DNA from: Roridomyces roridus
Taxonomy: Eukaryota; Basidiomycota; Agaricomycetes; Agaricales; Mycenaceae
Direction of reading: 5' to 3'
Assembly (NCBI GenBank): GCA_029378245.1
Contig: JARKIF010000012.1
Coordinates: 930,001 to 994,000 of the forward strand
DNA length: 64,000 nucleotides
This document shows, in pieces, positions 20,740 to 32,753 of this stretch. The position numbers and the translations under genes are program-made. Numbering within the stretch: the stretch's first letter is position 1; each line of letters begins with the position of its first letter. The notes beneath the pieces are model-generated. The model saw only the letters and a list, made by a program, of their open reading frames with translations. It ran no database searches and was not told where the DNA came from.

Positions 20740-23700
20740 CTACTTGATGGACACCCCACCCAGTATCGCCCTTCCTCCACCGAAAGAGTGTGTAGCCTCT
20801 CGTTCTGCTTCCCCTCCCCCTTCCACCGCTGCCACGGGCACTATTTACTTTCCACTCTTCATGTCGCAATGGACGCTGGCTGATCCCCTCTCAGGCATCC
20901 TCGTCGTCGTGCTCACCACCTGCGGAAGGCGCAGCAGCAATTGGCGATGGTGACCTCCCGTCATATGAGATCGTAGCCGTCGTGCGTGGCCTGCACGTTC
21001 GGACGCCCAGCGGGACGGCGACGAATACCCACTGAACGGCGCCGGGATCATAGAAACAGGATCGTAGCTGTGGTGTGTGGCCTGCGCGTTCGGTGAGAGT
21101 TCCTCTGCCCGTGTCGAGAGTCGCGTGCTAATCAAGGAGCGGGAGAAGGTTTCCGAGCACAAGAGAATGTCTCGAACTCTCGCCGCCCGCAGTATGGGAC
21201 GCTCTCCGAAGACAGACGCGTAAGCCTGGTTCTTCCTCTCCGCCTGCTCGCTGCTAACGATGCGCCCGCAGCCGTCTGATTCTGTGAATGGGTGTCTTCT
21301 ACCCGAGCTCATGGACGCCGAATCCGAGAAGGGCAAGACGCTCTCTATCACCGCCGCGGCCGACTCGTTGTCCTGCTTGTCCGCGATGCCAGGTCCCAGA
21401 TCCCTGCTCATTGCAGCAATCGAGCTCCAACTCCGTCTCGCTGGTGCTCGGCGCCACGAGTCCCGGTAGCACGGCAGCGTCACCCTCTCGACGCATTTCT
21501 GTCGCTGGCACTCGTGCCGGGAAAAAAAGTTGGGACGACGAGGACTAGCCCGACGGCGTGGCGCGGCGGGGTTTCTGCAGCCTGATGCAAGGTTTTGGTG
21601 GGGATGGGAATGCGCTGCCTTTACCAGCCGGTTTACCAGCCGGCGACCGAGTCCACCAGCGGAGGCTAGTTTTCTGCGCCTCTGACGTGAGGTATTTGCG
21701 CAGGTGGTACCAATTACGAGGCGTCCTTGGGCGTTATTTACGTACAGAACTTGTCGTGGGCAGTAATGGATGGATTAGATCCTGTGCAAATCGCGGATGG
21801 TATAAAGCCAGGCTAAAGTGTCTGGGAGCAGCGGGCGGAGGTCGCACAAATTGACGTCAGGATCCGTCAAGTCCCCTGGTCTGGGAGAAGCACATGAGAA
21901 CAAATCGCTGGTGGAGATAGGAGTGGACATGACTCACTGACGCTGGGAGGTCGGCTTGACTCTGAGAAGGCCGTCGCTTTTCATGGACACGGCAAGACAT
22001 CGGCCCTGGCGAAGCTTTCGCTGCGGTATCCACACTGTGTTCCACCGATCCTCGTCCGCCGGGCCGCGTGTAGTCTGTACGTGAATGTCACTTCTTCACA
22101 GGCGCTCCGTCGAGACGAATTCCGCTCTACGTATCATAATGCGGGCGTGCGCCTTCGATTCGAAATGATATGCGGAGGAGCTATGGAAACAGGCAGCCGT
22201 CGAGATTTTCATCACTGGCCGTCGCGGGATGGTGATAGTCGGAGCCCATCGGAGACGGAAAAAGACTCGCTGGTCATGGTGAAAGGCGAACGAATGCGGA
22301 TGAGCGGTTCTGGTGCGGTCTTGCTGGCGTAGGCCGCAAGAAGCGCGAAGAGAAGGCATGTGTGAGTGAGGAGTGGGATTGTCGAAACGCCCGGTGCTGG
22401 ACCGTTCGGATCTGGGGGACGTCTGGGAAGGAGCCAGGAGCTAGACGTCGTCGAAAGCTCTGCTCTGCTCTGAGTGCATCTTGTGTAACGAAACGGACGC
22501 CCAGACGTGAACCGATGGCACGGCGAGTCTTCCATCCAGCAAAAAGACAGAATGGCGGAACATAAGGTAGTTATCATAAAGGCCAGGCGGCCGGGCGATA
22601 TTGGCTACAAGGATGGGCCTGGAGGGTATCCGTCAGCGCCAAAGACCTGACAAAGACACGAGCACTCACCTAGAGCTGATCCGCATGGCGTTGGAGGTAT
22701 CGGAAAGGCCACTGCGCGGCAGAGGCGCCTGCTGGGGACGTTACAGTACACCTCCATGAAACGAGGGGCAGCGGTGATCTTTGAGGCTGGGCGAGCTCAG
22801 AGCAACGCGGCAGCCATCTGCAGGTTGGGCGCTCCGCATGTGTCGTCGCTTGTCGGATTATCATCGGGATTTTGGATGGACGGAGGTCGTGGTCTTGGCA
22901 GGCAGGGTGAACGACCGAGGCATTGGTCTGAGTCGCTGCTGTGGTGGTCGCTGGAGCCTGGGAGACGGATGTCTTGGTCGCGTGCGGAACCAAAGCCTAG
23001 CGCCCGCTGGTCGTCCGACCAGTCTTCGTACGCCATCGAAATTAGACTTGCGGGCACCCATCAGCGATGGGGCGCCAGCGCGATATTGGACGTCTCTTGC
23101 GCATGAGAGGGCCAGCGGGTCTCGGCAGTTCTGCGAAGGAAGTGGCTCGCCCATTGGCGGAGGATGTCGTTGCTCCGCTCCCCTATCGGCTCGGAGATGA
23201 TATTATTGAGAAATCGGATATCGGAAATGAGATTCCACAGCACTTCCACGGTGATGCCTCTCCCCGCGTGGCCAGAGGCGGTTGGTGACAGAGCCTCGTG
23301 TCTGTTTGTCGGGAGTAAGCAAGCAACGGCTCCGAGCGAGTAAGCCCACATGGTATCGTTCTCGTCAACCCACGACGGCTACGTCGGGATTGTCTGAAGC
23401 GCTGCCGCGAGTCCCAGGACGCAATAAAGCACGCCTGTGTTGGGAAATACTCCCAAGCATGGGATGGAGGGCGCTCTAAGGATGATGGGTGTCAGGATAC
23501 CATGCACGGACATGAGACAGTGGCGTTAACTGACGTAAAATTTCCCTGCGGGATGTTCTCGAAATGAGCCCGCGGCTGGGCAACGAATTGTCGGTGAGCT
23601 TGGACGAGCATGGCGCCCACCTCCCGGGAGCGTTCCTGGGGAAAACTGGCCAAGGCAGAAAGACGGCAGAGTTGTGGTAGGTCCAAGCCCTGACAAGCCT

Positions 23701-24648
23701 GTGAGCTCTCGTAGCTCAGACGCCGTCCAGATCTGCACCGTGACAGGGCGGGGATCGCATGGTGGCAGTCATCGAGAGAGGAGGCATTTGCGATCCTCCT
23801 TGGAGGAAAGTCCGCGTGAGGAGAGAAGAGAAATCGTCCCAGAAATGCTTCGTCGCTGCCCGGCTCACCGGCACCTGCTGGAATCGTTACAGTGCTTTTC
23901 ACCCGTTCGAAGTATGGGCATCGGGAAAGGGAGCATTCATCCAATAGGCCGTATTACAATTCCCACATGTGCCCAGTCCTTGCGGTGTGGCTGGCTGGTG
24001 CGGCAAAAGTTGGTGAATACAATCACCAAGAAACGGTTCAAGACGCGCCTTTTGGATGAAAAAAGTCGCACCTAATCATGCCTTTTGCATGCCTTATTCA
24101 AGGTCCGCGGGTCAGCCCGTCCTTTGGCTTGTCGATGCGCACGAAATTATACAGCTGGCGATTCAAGTGACACCGAAGACGACGGGTCGGACCGTCGTAA
24201 CGCGAAGAAAAGGTGCAAATTGAGAGATAAGAGGTACACAAAGTCTTTGATGGTGCCTGTTAATAAAATGATTTCCCATCACGCACGTCTTGCTTTCGAC
24301 CACCACGGTTGAGGGCTGCACATATTCTCCTACAGGTCAACAACCAAACCATTAATTTTTGGTCCGCTGAATTTCTCTACTCTGGAGTCTGGACATCTAC
24401 GACCTCAGAATTACCTAGAATCTCGGAACAGCGGCTCATCTTGACCTCATCGACGACATCTACTGTTCTTCGCAATTCACCAACCCACCAACCATACGCC
24501 ATCCAATCCAATCTATCGGTCTTCTCCTGTCGTGATATCGGAAGCTTCTTTAAACACGTCGCGAAAACAATATCAACACGTACGACCACGTCGCCCTCTG
24601 GTGGCGGGGTCTAGTACAAGTTCTCTCAACAAACCATCTTCCATTGCC
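20740..24648. other. Long stretch without a confident gene
   Basis: Open frames exist on the minus strand (20845-21483, 22212-22577, 23061-23351, 23492-23944). One, with VEVLWNLISDIRFLNNIISEP, looks protein-like, but neither domains nor a consistent splice chain emerge. A 34-bp imperfect direct repeat (gatcgtagc...cctgc.cgttcgg) occurs near 20970 and 21062. Near 24148-24182 lies a 36-bp near-copy of an internal Sec24 exon segment (26957-26991). Confidence 0.35.
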
Positions 24649-27600
24649 ATGTCCAAGCCCAAATCACGCCAGTACGCAGTCGGTCAAACTCAGGTCTACT
24701 ACGGTTCGCCCGCAGGCCAGCTTCCTGCCGACGATGGTCTCACTCAGACCCAAATGTCTTACGGCTTTGCTGAGGGCCAGGCTTCCGTTGGAAATCCTCC
24801 TACTACACCTTCGGACCTCCACGTCGATCTCATGACATACCCACCCCATCCACGCGATTTGCGATCCCCTTCACATTCCCAAATTCGATTGCCATCCGTC
24901 ATTCCTTCCGAGCACATGCACTCTGGGCAACGATACATGACCCCGACCCTCGGCGTCGTGCCAAACACCGAGCCTCTCCTCCATAAAGCCAAAATCCCTC
25001 TTGGCCTGGTGGTATCGCCTTATCCGACGATAGATGGAGGCGCCGTTCCGGCTGTGGAGGACGGTGTGATCGCCCGATGTCACATCTGCCGCGCCTACAT
25101 GAACCCTTATATCCAGTTTTTGGATAATGGCCGTCGGTAAGTCACACTCAGTCGCGGGTACATTCGTTTGTTATTGATTCCCTACTCTAGCTGGCGTTGT
25201 TCTCTGTGTGGGAGACCGAACGATGTGCCCGAGCTATTCGACTGGAGTGTCGTCGTCAATCAGCCGCGCGACAGGTACACCAGAGCAGAACTCAATCACC
25301 CCGTCGTGGACTACGTGGCAACTTCAGAGTATGTAAGGCAAGCGCCTCAGGCGCCCGCATACGTGTTTGTCCTGGACGTCAGTCAAGAGGCGGTATCGTC
25401 AGGTGGGTGTCTACTTCATACTTCCGCCGTATACACTCACATGTTCTTAGGGATGTTCTCCACGGCCATTCACATGATCTTGGAGAATTTAGACGATCTT
25501 CCCAACGAGCAGAAGCGCACCAGAGTGGCGATTATCTGCTATGATACTGCGCTGCATTTCTTTTCCATTCGAGTGAGTCTCCGTTCCGCAGAAGAAGTCT
25601 CTCAAACTGTCGAACACAGCCAGGTGCCGACATGTTCGACATGCTCGTTGTCTCCGATCTCGAGGAAAAGTACCTCCCCCGTCCGTACCAAGACCTCCTT
25701 GTCAATCTTTCCGAGGCCCGTCAGGTTTTCGAGACATTGCTGTCGCAACTCTCGGCCATTTTTTCGGATTCGCGGCCCTCTCAGAGTGCTACTGGGCCTG
25801 CACTTAATTCAGCACTTGCCCTTCTTGTGTGTATTTCTTCTTCCTTTCATCAGGGTACCGATTAACTGGCATAGACGCCAGTCGGAGGGAAGATCGTCCT
25901 GATATCCGCGTCTACTCCGTCTGTTGGAATGGGCACTTTAGACATCTCCGAGCAGCGGAGAAAAGCTGCAAACCAAAAGGTATGCATACCCGTGTTCTCG
26001 CCGAACATTTTCTGAATTCATCCTCAAGGAATTGGATGAGGACAAGCCCACCTCGAATTTCTACCACACGTTCTCCCTTTCATGTGTAAATTCATGCGTT
26101 TCTGTGGACATGTTTGTCTTTGGGGATCGATACCGTGGCCTTGGAACACTGAGTAAGTTCGCTCCGGGCAATCCAGGCAAAGAAACTAACTGGCTCCATC
26201 CAGGTATAGTTCCACAGTATACATCCGGCCAGATGTTCTACTATCGAGACGTTGCCGAAATCAAACCCAAGTTCACTGTGGAACTTGGAAGGGTGCTGGC
26301 GATGCCCATTCTGCTCGAGGCAGAGATGCGGATGCGTTGTTCGCGTGGTGCGTTCATCTCATCTCGAACCTTAAATATCAGCTCACTCAGCTCCAGGAAT
26401 CTGCGTCCAATCTATCGACGGCAACTTTTTCCTCTCAAAGGTGGACAGTGTCGTGATGCCCGCAGTCGCCCCAAATCAATCCTACGCCGTCGAGTTCCAG
26501 ATCCAGGAGACTCTCACCGAGCCAATAGTCGTCTTTCAGTGCGCTTTACTGCATACTACTTGCACCGGTCAGTCCATTTGAGCGAAGTATCCCGGGGACT
26601 TATCTTTCTTCAGGAGAACGGCGCATCCGCGTCCTCACGCTCGCGCTCCCCACGACGTCCGTGCTTTCCGAGGTCTTTGCATCAGCCGACGCCATTACGA
26701 TCGCCACGTTGATTGCAAAGCAATCCGTGCAACGACCGTCCTCTCTGACGCTCGAAGACCGGAGGGATAAAATTGTGAAGAGGGTCGCCGAGATGTGTGT
26801 TGCGTATAACCGCGAGAACCATTTGCATTCGTCCGAGCTCCAGCTCAGGCTTCCTGTCAACCTTAAAATGCTCCCTGCTGTTGATGTTGGGCTTGCTAAA
26901 AAAGGTGTGTGGTTCGGTCCGTCAGTCATTTGGCTCGTCCATGCTGACGGTGATGTACAGCTAGCTATTCAAGTGACACCGGAGACGACGGCTGATATGA
27001 GGGCTTACGTCCGCGCACTGATCAGCTCCAGCAGCGCTTCTCAGTTCATCCGATACATCTACCCGAAAGTTTATTCCCTGCATAACATGCCCGTGGAGGT
27101 AAGCAACGTGCATACATCAATCCATTTGCATTGAACAGGTATAGGTCGGATTCATCGGCGAACATGGGAAGCTCCTGATGCCTGCGCCACTCCCCCTCAC
27201 CTCCGCCTGGTGGGAACCTCATGGGCTATATTTGCTTGATGACGGACATATCGTATATCTTTGGGTGGGGAGGGATGCCGTTCCTCAGCTCATCGTCGAC
27301 GTCTTTGGTTTGGAAAACTACCAGGCTCTGCAAGGTGGAATGGTCGGCCCGATTCAATTATGTCCGCAAATTCTGGAATCTGATGCCCTCCAACTTTTAG
27401 GTCACGCTCCCCGAACTGGATACCACAATCTCAAACCAGGTCCGGTCTGTCATCGACAAAATCCGCGAACGGGAAGATGTGATCCACTTCCCCGCCGCGT
27501 GTGTCGTCAAAGACGATTCCGCGTCGGGAAATCCTTCACTTAGGGCCACAGTCGTTCAGTGGCTCATTCATGACCGAACAGACGATCTGAGAATGAGCTA

Positions 27601-27906
27601 TAAACAATTTTTGTTGAAGATCTATGGGAAGGTGAGTGTTCGAGAAACTGCTTTGTTTCCTTTTCGTGTTAATTGGTCTGCCAGTGAATCTCTGTATGTA
27701 ATGGTTATGGGGCCGATGTTTATTATTTATTACTTTGGATGGGTCTGCTTTCACTTGTACTCTCCTTCGATGTTCTATTTTATCGTTACAGCGCTCACAT
27801 GTTGTTCGGCCATCACTGACACCGATCGATTTCTCTCTTGCTCTCTACCGCCATCCAGTTGCCCATGCGCCCTCGACGAAGAGCATTTTTGAGCGGAGAG
27901 AGCTAA
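24649..27906 (+). CDS. SEC24: Sec24-family COPII coat subunit
   Basis: Cargo-binding subunit of the COPII vesicle coat, partner of Sec23, acting at ER exit sites. It starts MSKPKSRQYAVGQTQVYYG with a disordered Gln/Pro-rich N-terminus. The zinc finger follows (CHICRAYMNPY ... RWRCSLCGRPNDVP, four Cys), split by an intron. The trunk domain is PAYVFVLDVSQEAV, MLVVSDLEEKYLP, CVDMFVFG and AMPILLEAEMRMRCSRG. The beta-sandwich/helical part shows SIDGNFFLSKVDSVVMPAV, RRIRVLTLALPTT and DAITIATLIAKQSVQR. The gelsolin-like end has LPLTSAWWEPHGLYLLDDG, IVYLWVGRD, LPELDT and VQWLIHDRTDDLRMSYKQFL. About ten short introns are needed. A final exon KLPMRPRRRAFLSGES after a longer ~227-nt intron is my best guess for the stop. 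It looks functional. Confidence 0.85.
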
Positions 27907-29094
27907 ATCTCTCACGAAATGATACTGGCAGAAGCACGCGTGAGACGAAACGCTCAGAGTTTGGGCCCTGGCGACGCCTGGCACGAAATCCCGTCAAGCC
28001 TGTTTTCACTTGCGAAGATCAGACAAGTAGATTAGTTCCCCGCTGTCAAGATGCATCCTCATCTCTGTCAGGACCACACTTCCAGAACCGACGAGACGAC
28101 TCCCGCCGTCGGCAGCATTTCCAAGTCCATCGACTGCCTTGAACGTGCCGGTGCGTGTTGGATAGTGCTTCCGCAAGCAACGTTCATGGGCCCGTTAGAC
28201 CCCGACTCTTGTTAAGCACTTGATAAGGTGGGAGGTTTATTCGCATCTGTCCGGGTTTCCGGCAGAGGAAGGGACATCGGATTTCCTGTCCATCGGGATT
28301 CTACAGGTAATACTTACCTTGGTTTCCCGCATCCCAGGTCCAGCCCAGGTCAGTGTAGCCCGTGGGTCTGGAGGTGAAGCGCTGATACTTCTGCGGTCCA
28401 GGCGTTCCATTCATACATTTCGGCCCCCGAGGGACGGTGAGCATGTCCCGGGATTCATTTCATTGTGCAAGGTTTATTTTTTCAGACTCAATTCAAAAGA
28501 GGACTTTCTGATACTCGACTTTTACATGCAAACCCCTCACTCGGGAGCCACGTTCATTAACTTTCATAAAGAGATTCCGAATGTCAGGAACGTGAAAATC
28601 CACGTGGGTCTCGCCGACTTGGCAAAGCTGGAGAATCGGCTAGGTCGGGACGCCACTTTGAACTGGGCCACAAAGTCCGGACTTTGCTTCCCATGATCCA
28701 TTGATTTTAGGGTTGTACGCCCGGGAAATGCGGATGCGGAATAACTCTCACCAACAGGATGTTCAGTTCTGGCTGCAATAATACTTACGACGCGCCAACA
28801 AAACATCCTAAACCGAACGCAGGACGGACAGATCGGCTAATGGCGGCCGCGAGTGACACCCTTTCTCCGTGCTGAACGAGAGGAAGAATACTACCGAAAG
28901 AGCCCTTACGAGATTTTTCGCTTACCGCAGGCCTCTCACGCCGGATAAAGCTCAGTGGGACCGCCACGTCCCGAATTTGTTATCGCCCGGATGCTGTTTT
29001 TCTATAGAATCGCCGAGGATGGTGCTGAGAATTATCCTCGCGCCTCCCTATAATACGGTAACCCAACTTTTACGCAAGTCCAATCGAACACGTC
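27907..29094. other. Intergenic between Sec24 and WOPR copy 2
   Basis: No gene is called. A plus-strand frame at 28220-28696 contains protein-like text (DFYMQTPHSGATFINFHK) but has no family signature or clear start. The promoter of WOPR copy 2 must lie at the right end. Confidence 0.35.
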
Positions 29095-30200
29095 ATGAAC
29101 CGTCCACAAATCCACACGAGTGGTGCTCCTCTCCTACTTCGTCAGTCGCTGCTATAATTTCTTCGTTGCGAGATTGCTCATCTACTTGTGTGCCCCAGAT
29201 ATTCGACATGCAGACGACGTGCTGGTCATCCTGGAGGCGGTCCGACAGGGTATCTTACCTTTGGTGACACAGCGTCTGGGGCCAGGCGAACGCGACGCAT
29301 TGAAGAGCGGCAACGTTTTCGTCTGGGAGGAGGATCAAAGGGAGGGAGGTCTTGTGCGGTGGACCGATGGACGGAAATGGTGAGACCTTGACTCCATCTT
29401 CTTTTAATTTATCTTAAATGGAACTGTAGGTCCCAGAGCAAAGTCTGTGGCGACTGTCTCTTGTACCACGAGAAGGTGGACATCACAGACCAAGAGAGAG
29501 AGGCCAAGGCTAAGCGCCGGTTGGTGAATTTATTTCACTATTATCCCTTATCGTTGACTGTGCGCACCCAGTGTGGAGCGAATATTCAATCCAGGCACAG
29601 CCATCCCTCCTCCGCCCCGGAATCTCCGACCCTCGAAATCCGACGGCCTGACAAAACAAACGTACAGCTTCCTCGTGCAGCTCCCTGGGTCCTCCCATAC
29701 CCGGCGATGGCACACAGTTTCGTACACCCTGGTGAATATCCACAGTTCTGGGCTGTATTCTCCCTGCTGAATGCTTTATTTTTGCCCAGTGGTCTGAAAG
29801 GGGAAGCTTACCAGTGATCGGGGACTACCCAGAGCTTCGCAATATTAGGATTCCTGGGGGAGTCTTCACACGAAGTAAAGCGTCCGATAACGTAAACCAG
29901 CGGCAAGTGAGTGGGTGCCCTGATCGGCAAGCAAGAGGCCCGAATATCACGCTGGCGCCGAGGCGTATTCCGCGAGCAATTGTCATGCACCAGCCTTGTG
30001 GTGACGGTGCCACAGAATTTGGAGAAGAAGGGATGGAATTACCGTCATTCAACCCCGGCAGGAGGGATACCGGTAGGCAGACTGTTCTCCCTCCCATCAC
30101 GCGCCTCAGCTCGACGTCGCATTGCCGGCAAGTACTACCACAATCCAAGATCTGTCCCGAGGATCGCCGCATCTTGGACAGTTTCAAGCTTCGGCTCTGA
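29095..30200 (+). CDS. WOPR-domain (Gti1/Pac2 family) transcription regulator, copy 2
   Basis: Paralogue of the gene at 14361-15467 with the same five-exon structure. Exon 1 MNRPQIHTSGAPLLL splices to HIRHADDVLVILEAV, then GILPLVTQRLGPGERDALKS, NVFVWEEDQ and LVRWTDGRKW. Intron 2 here has a normal GTGAG donor and is followed by SQSKVCGDCLLYHEKVDI. Next come VERIFNPGTAIPPPP, GLTKQTYSFLVQLPG, RRWHTVSY, LWSERGSLPVIGDYPELRNI and a low-complexity tail ending ILDSFKLRL. Expected role: sequence-specific nuclear regulator of development or morphology. The frame is intact, and both halves of the WOPR domain are present. The pair probably arose by a local duplication with about 14 kb now between the copies. 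Confidence 0.85.
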
Positions 30201-30660
30201 ATCCGAAATATATCTAGACGCGCAGAACGTTCACATGTGTAGATGATTTTCTAGAGCGTCGTTATCACCACCATATATTTACGCACGCATGTTGGAACGC
30301 CTATTTGGAGACTATAAGAATTTCGGAAGCTAGTGGCGCGTCGAGGCTCCGAGGCAATTGTTTAAAATGGGCGAGCACCGGAGCCTGCGGAGACCCGGCC
30401 AACGGTTCCGTCGTAGCAAGGGCGCTCCGTCGATAGCAATCCACCAGGGATGTTATCACCGCTAACAGCAGCTAGAATGAATTGTCAGAGTCAGATTTCC
30501 ACTCTGTGGACAGCGCTCAGGTGTGGTTGGAAACGACGCTGACTGAATTGGGACTTCCCAAAAATGCATGGGTCATGTTTTCTTGTTCGTACGGTTACAT
30601 CATCGTCCCCTTTTAGAGTTTGAAATCTATCACCGGAAGGATTAGAGTTGCGTTCAGCCA
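30201..30660. other. Intergenic, nothing recognised
   Basis: 460 bp between WOPR copy 2 and the F1 copy 2 relic; no frames or repeats of note. Confidence 0.4.
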
Positions 30661-31600
30661 CTATCTCTGTGGCATACCCTGGATTCGATGACGAAACATA
30701 GTGCATGTCGCGTCCAATTTGGCGCCAGATTCCTTCTCCAGGTCCCTCAGCTTGCAGAACAGCGACAAGTCCGGGCCCATGATGGACTTTAAGAAGGTCT
30801 CCTCCACTGCCAGCTGCCCCGTGAACCAATTTAGACAGAGTTGGAATTTTGCTCCGGTTGGCTGCGAACGGGCGCGCGAGCGCACAAAATCAAAAAAGAG
30901 GAGTTCGTTGAAGGAGAGGTTGGAGACGTATGTGAGTTTGCGCAGATGCGGAACCAATGAGCTTTCTTCGGTGCCGAGACGCGCGAGGAGCTCGTCCCCA
31001 AAAACGCTCGTCTCTGATTCGTCCACACCCGGATCCGCGACGCCGAGCTCCGCCAGGGCGGGCAGGGCAGCCAGCAATACCGGAAGCTGCTCTGCTTTCA
31101 ATCCGGCCTCACGGACATCCAGGGTTGGGAGGTTCTCTGCGAACCCGGATCGAGCTGCACAGCGCAGGAAGGCATCTGCCGTTCCCCTCCAGGGTAACAC
31201 CACACGAGGGTATTCGCCGGCGGAAAGTGAGAGGTAAGCCAGGCGAAGGAGGGTCACGTTCCCAAAGAATTGACGCAGCAGGTCATTTATTACTACGAAG
31301 CTCGTCGAAACGGCCTCGAATCCCAGCTACAAACAATCAATGTTGGATGTAATCGACGGCAAGTCAGGAATGCCATCGGGAACCAGGGTGAGCGACAATG
31401 GCCCAGGTAATGCGCGCAACGGACGGAAGGAGAGTGTCCAATGAGGAGGACTCGACACGTTCCAATGTGGTTTCCCGAAGGTTCTCGAGCGGGACTCGGG
31501 AGCCTAGAAATGTCGAAAGACCCCACCAAAACGAGATGCCGCAGTCGAGGCATGTGTTGGTGGCGAGCACGATTCTGCGCAGGAACTCACAACGACTACC
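30661..31600 (-). pseudogene. F-box family F1, copy 2, 5'-truncated and frameshifted
   Basis: Only the C-terminal half of an F1 gene remains. The upstream part (MPRLRHLVLVGSFDIS, LENLRETTLERVESSSLDT, LLPSVARIT) is spread over two frames. The last 199 codons are open (LAYLSLSAGEYPRVVLPW ... LGVADPGVDESETSVFGD ... ending RHRIQGMPQR). The coiled coil and F-box are absent; upstream sequence is replaced by a repeat carrying gactcgttcgaatggggctc (about 31620-31650). It lies downstream of MGGTL copy 2 on the same strand, the same order as MGGTL copy 3 and F1 copy 4. Confidence 0.8.
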
Positions 31601-31792
31601 GCCCGGCACCGACTTCGGTGACTGACTCGTTCGAATGGGGCTCAGTACAAATGCTTTCTTCGCTTGGGTCTTTTTGGGCTGAGCCCGATGGTTAACTTTC
31701 AAGTGGGGTGGCGCTAGCCCGGCTGTGCCCCACTTCGTGCCTCAGGAAAGGTACGATTCAGGTCGTGGATGCCAATTTAAATTTATTTGCCC

Positions 31793-32598
31793 TCACGGCC
31801 TTGAATACGAGATGTTGCTGCTATTGTTCAGTTCGGAGATATGTACAGATTCAGACGTGTTACAGAGTACTTCACTGAGTGCAAACCTTCCACCAGGAGG
31901 TGCAGCCTCAAACACCTGGATAAATTCCCCGAAGAATAGGTTCCCATCCTCCAGCGGCCAACCAACAGAACTCCAATCAGAATACGGCTGGACCATCTTG
32001 AACGCCTTGGCAACCTCCTGCGTTTGAGGATACGGTACACTCCCATTCGCGTCGTACATCTTGCCGAAAATCAGAATGCCAGAGCGTCCCAGCTCGGCGA
32101 TGACGTGCGGGTTTGCTTCGAAGAAGGCGTCGGGGTCATAGGCGATCTTCGCCAGCACCTTCAGCACCGTCTGCTGGAATGGGGAGAGGAGATGTGCAAG
32201 AGGGTGCGGCTCGGGAGGCGGGCCCGGAGGACGGAGCTGCGGAGTGTAAAGACGAGAAACTACACGCGAAGGGTAGGGAAGACGTACCCAGCCCTTCACC
32301 TGTGTGATGCCCTTGTCGATGCGCGAGCGATAGTTTGCAATGACAACAGCCTCGTCGACGCCCTCGACAGCCTCTGCAGCAGCGACGCCCTCCTTCACCA
32401 ACAACTCTTTCGAGATTTGCTTCGACGAAAGGGCAGTGAGGTATGCGATGGTGGCACGAATGAGGACGGTTTTAAACTTTTGAGGTCGCTGAAGTTGCTG
32501 CCGCGGTAGTACGACGACACCAAATCGTCGAAGTCGAAGTCCTCACTTTCGCGGTCACGGTCATAGTCTGGTCCACAAGCGACGAGGGTGCCGCCCAT
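31793..32598 (-). pseudogene. MGGTL-family gene, copy 2, frameshifted by an 8-nt insertion
   Basis: The start MGGTLVACGPDYDRDRE, acidic patch and NFSDLK are followed by 8 extra nt compared with copy 1 (about 32469-32480). These shift the frame and lead to a stop after KSRKSCW. The correct frame reopens and stays open to 31793: LLVKEGVAAAEAVEGVDEAV, VIANYRSRIDK, PPEPHPLAHLLSPFQQ, IFGKMYDANGSVPYPQT, FKMVQPYSDWSSVGW and FEAAPPGG. The small insertion is the only lesion seen in the body, so inactivation is recent. It is divergent from F2 copy a with about 155 bp between starts. Confidence 0.7.
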
Positions 32599-32753
32599 GA
32601 TGACGGTGAAAAGAAAGGAGACTTTTCAATCTCCGCTGATTCCCGCGAGCGATGGCACGTGGTGCTTACAAACACAGTCTCCCTTGTTCTCGACGGTCTC
32701 GTACGCCCCCAACCCGAGCTGCGTTGGGTGTCTGTAACTGACGTCTCTCTCAG

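Noticed and set aside
22081..23944. Minus-strand frames joined into one gene
   Set aside because: No set of GT-AG introns joins them consistently and none shows a known domain.
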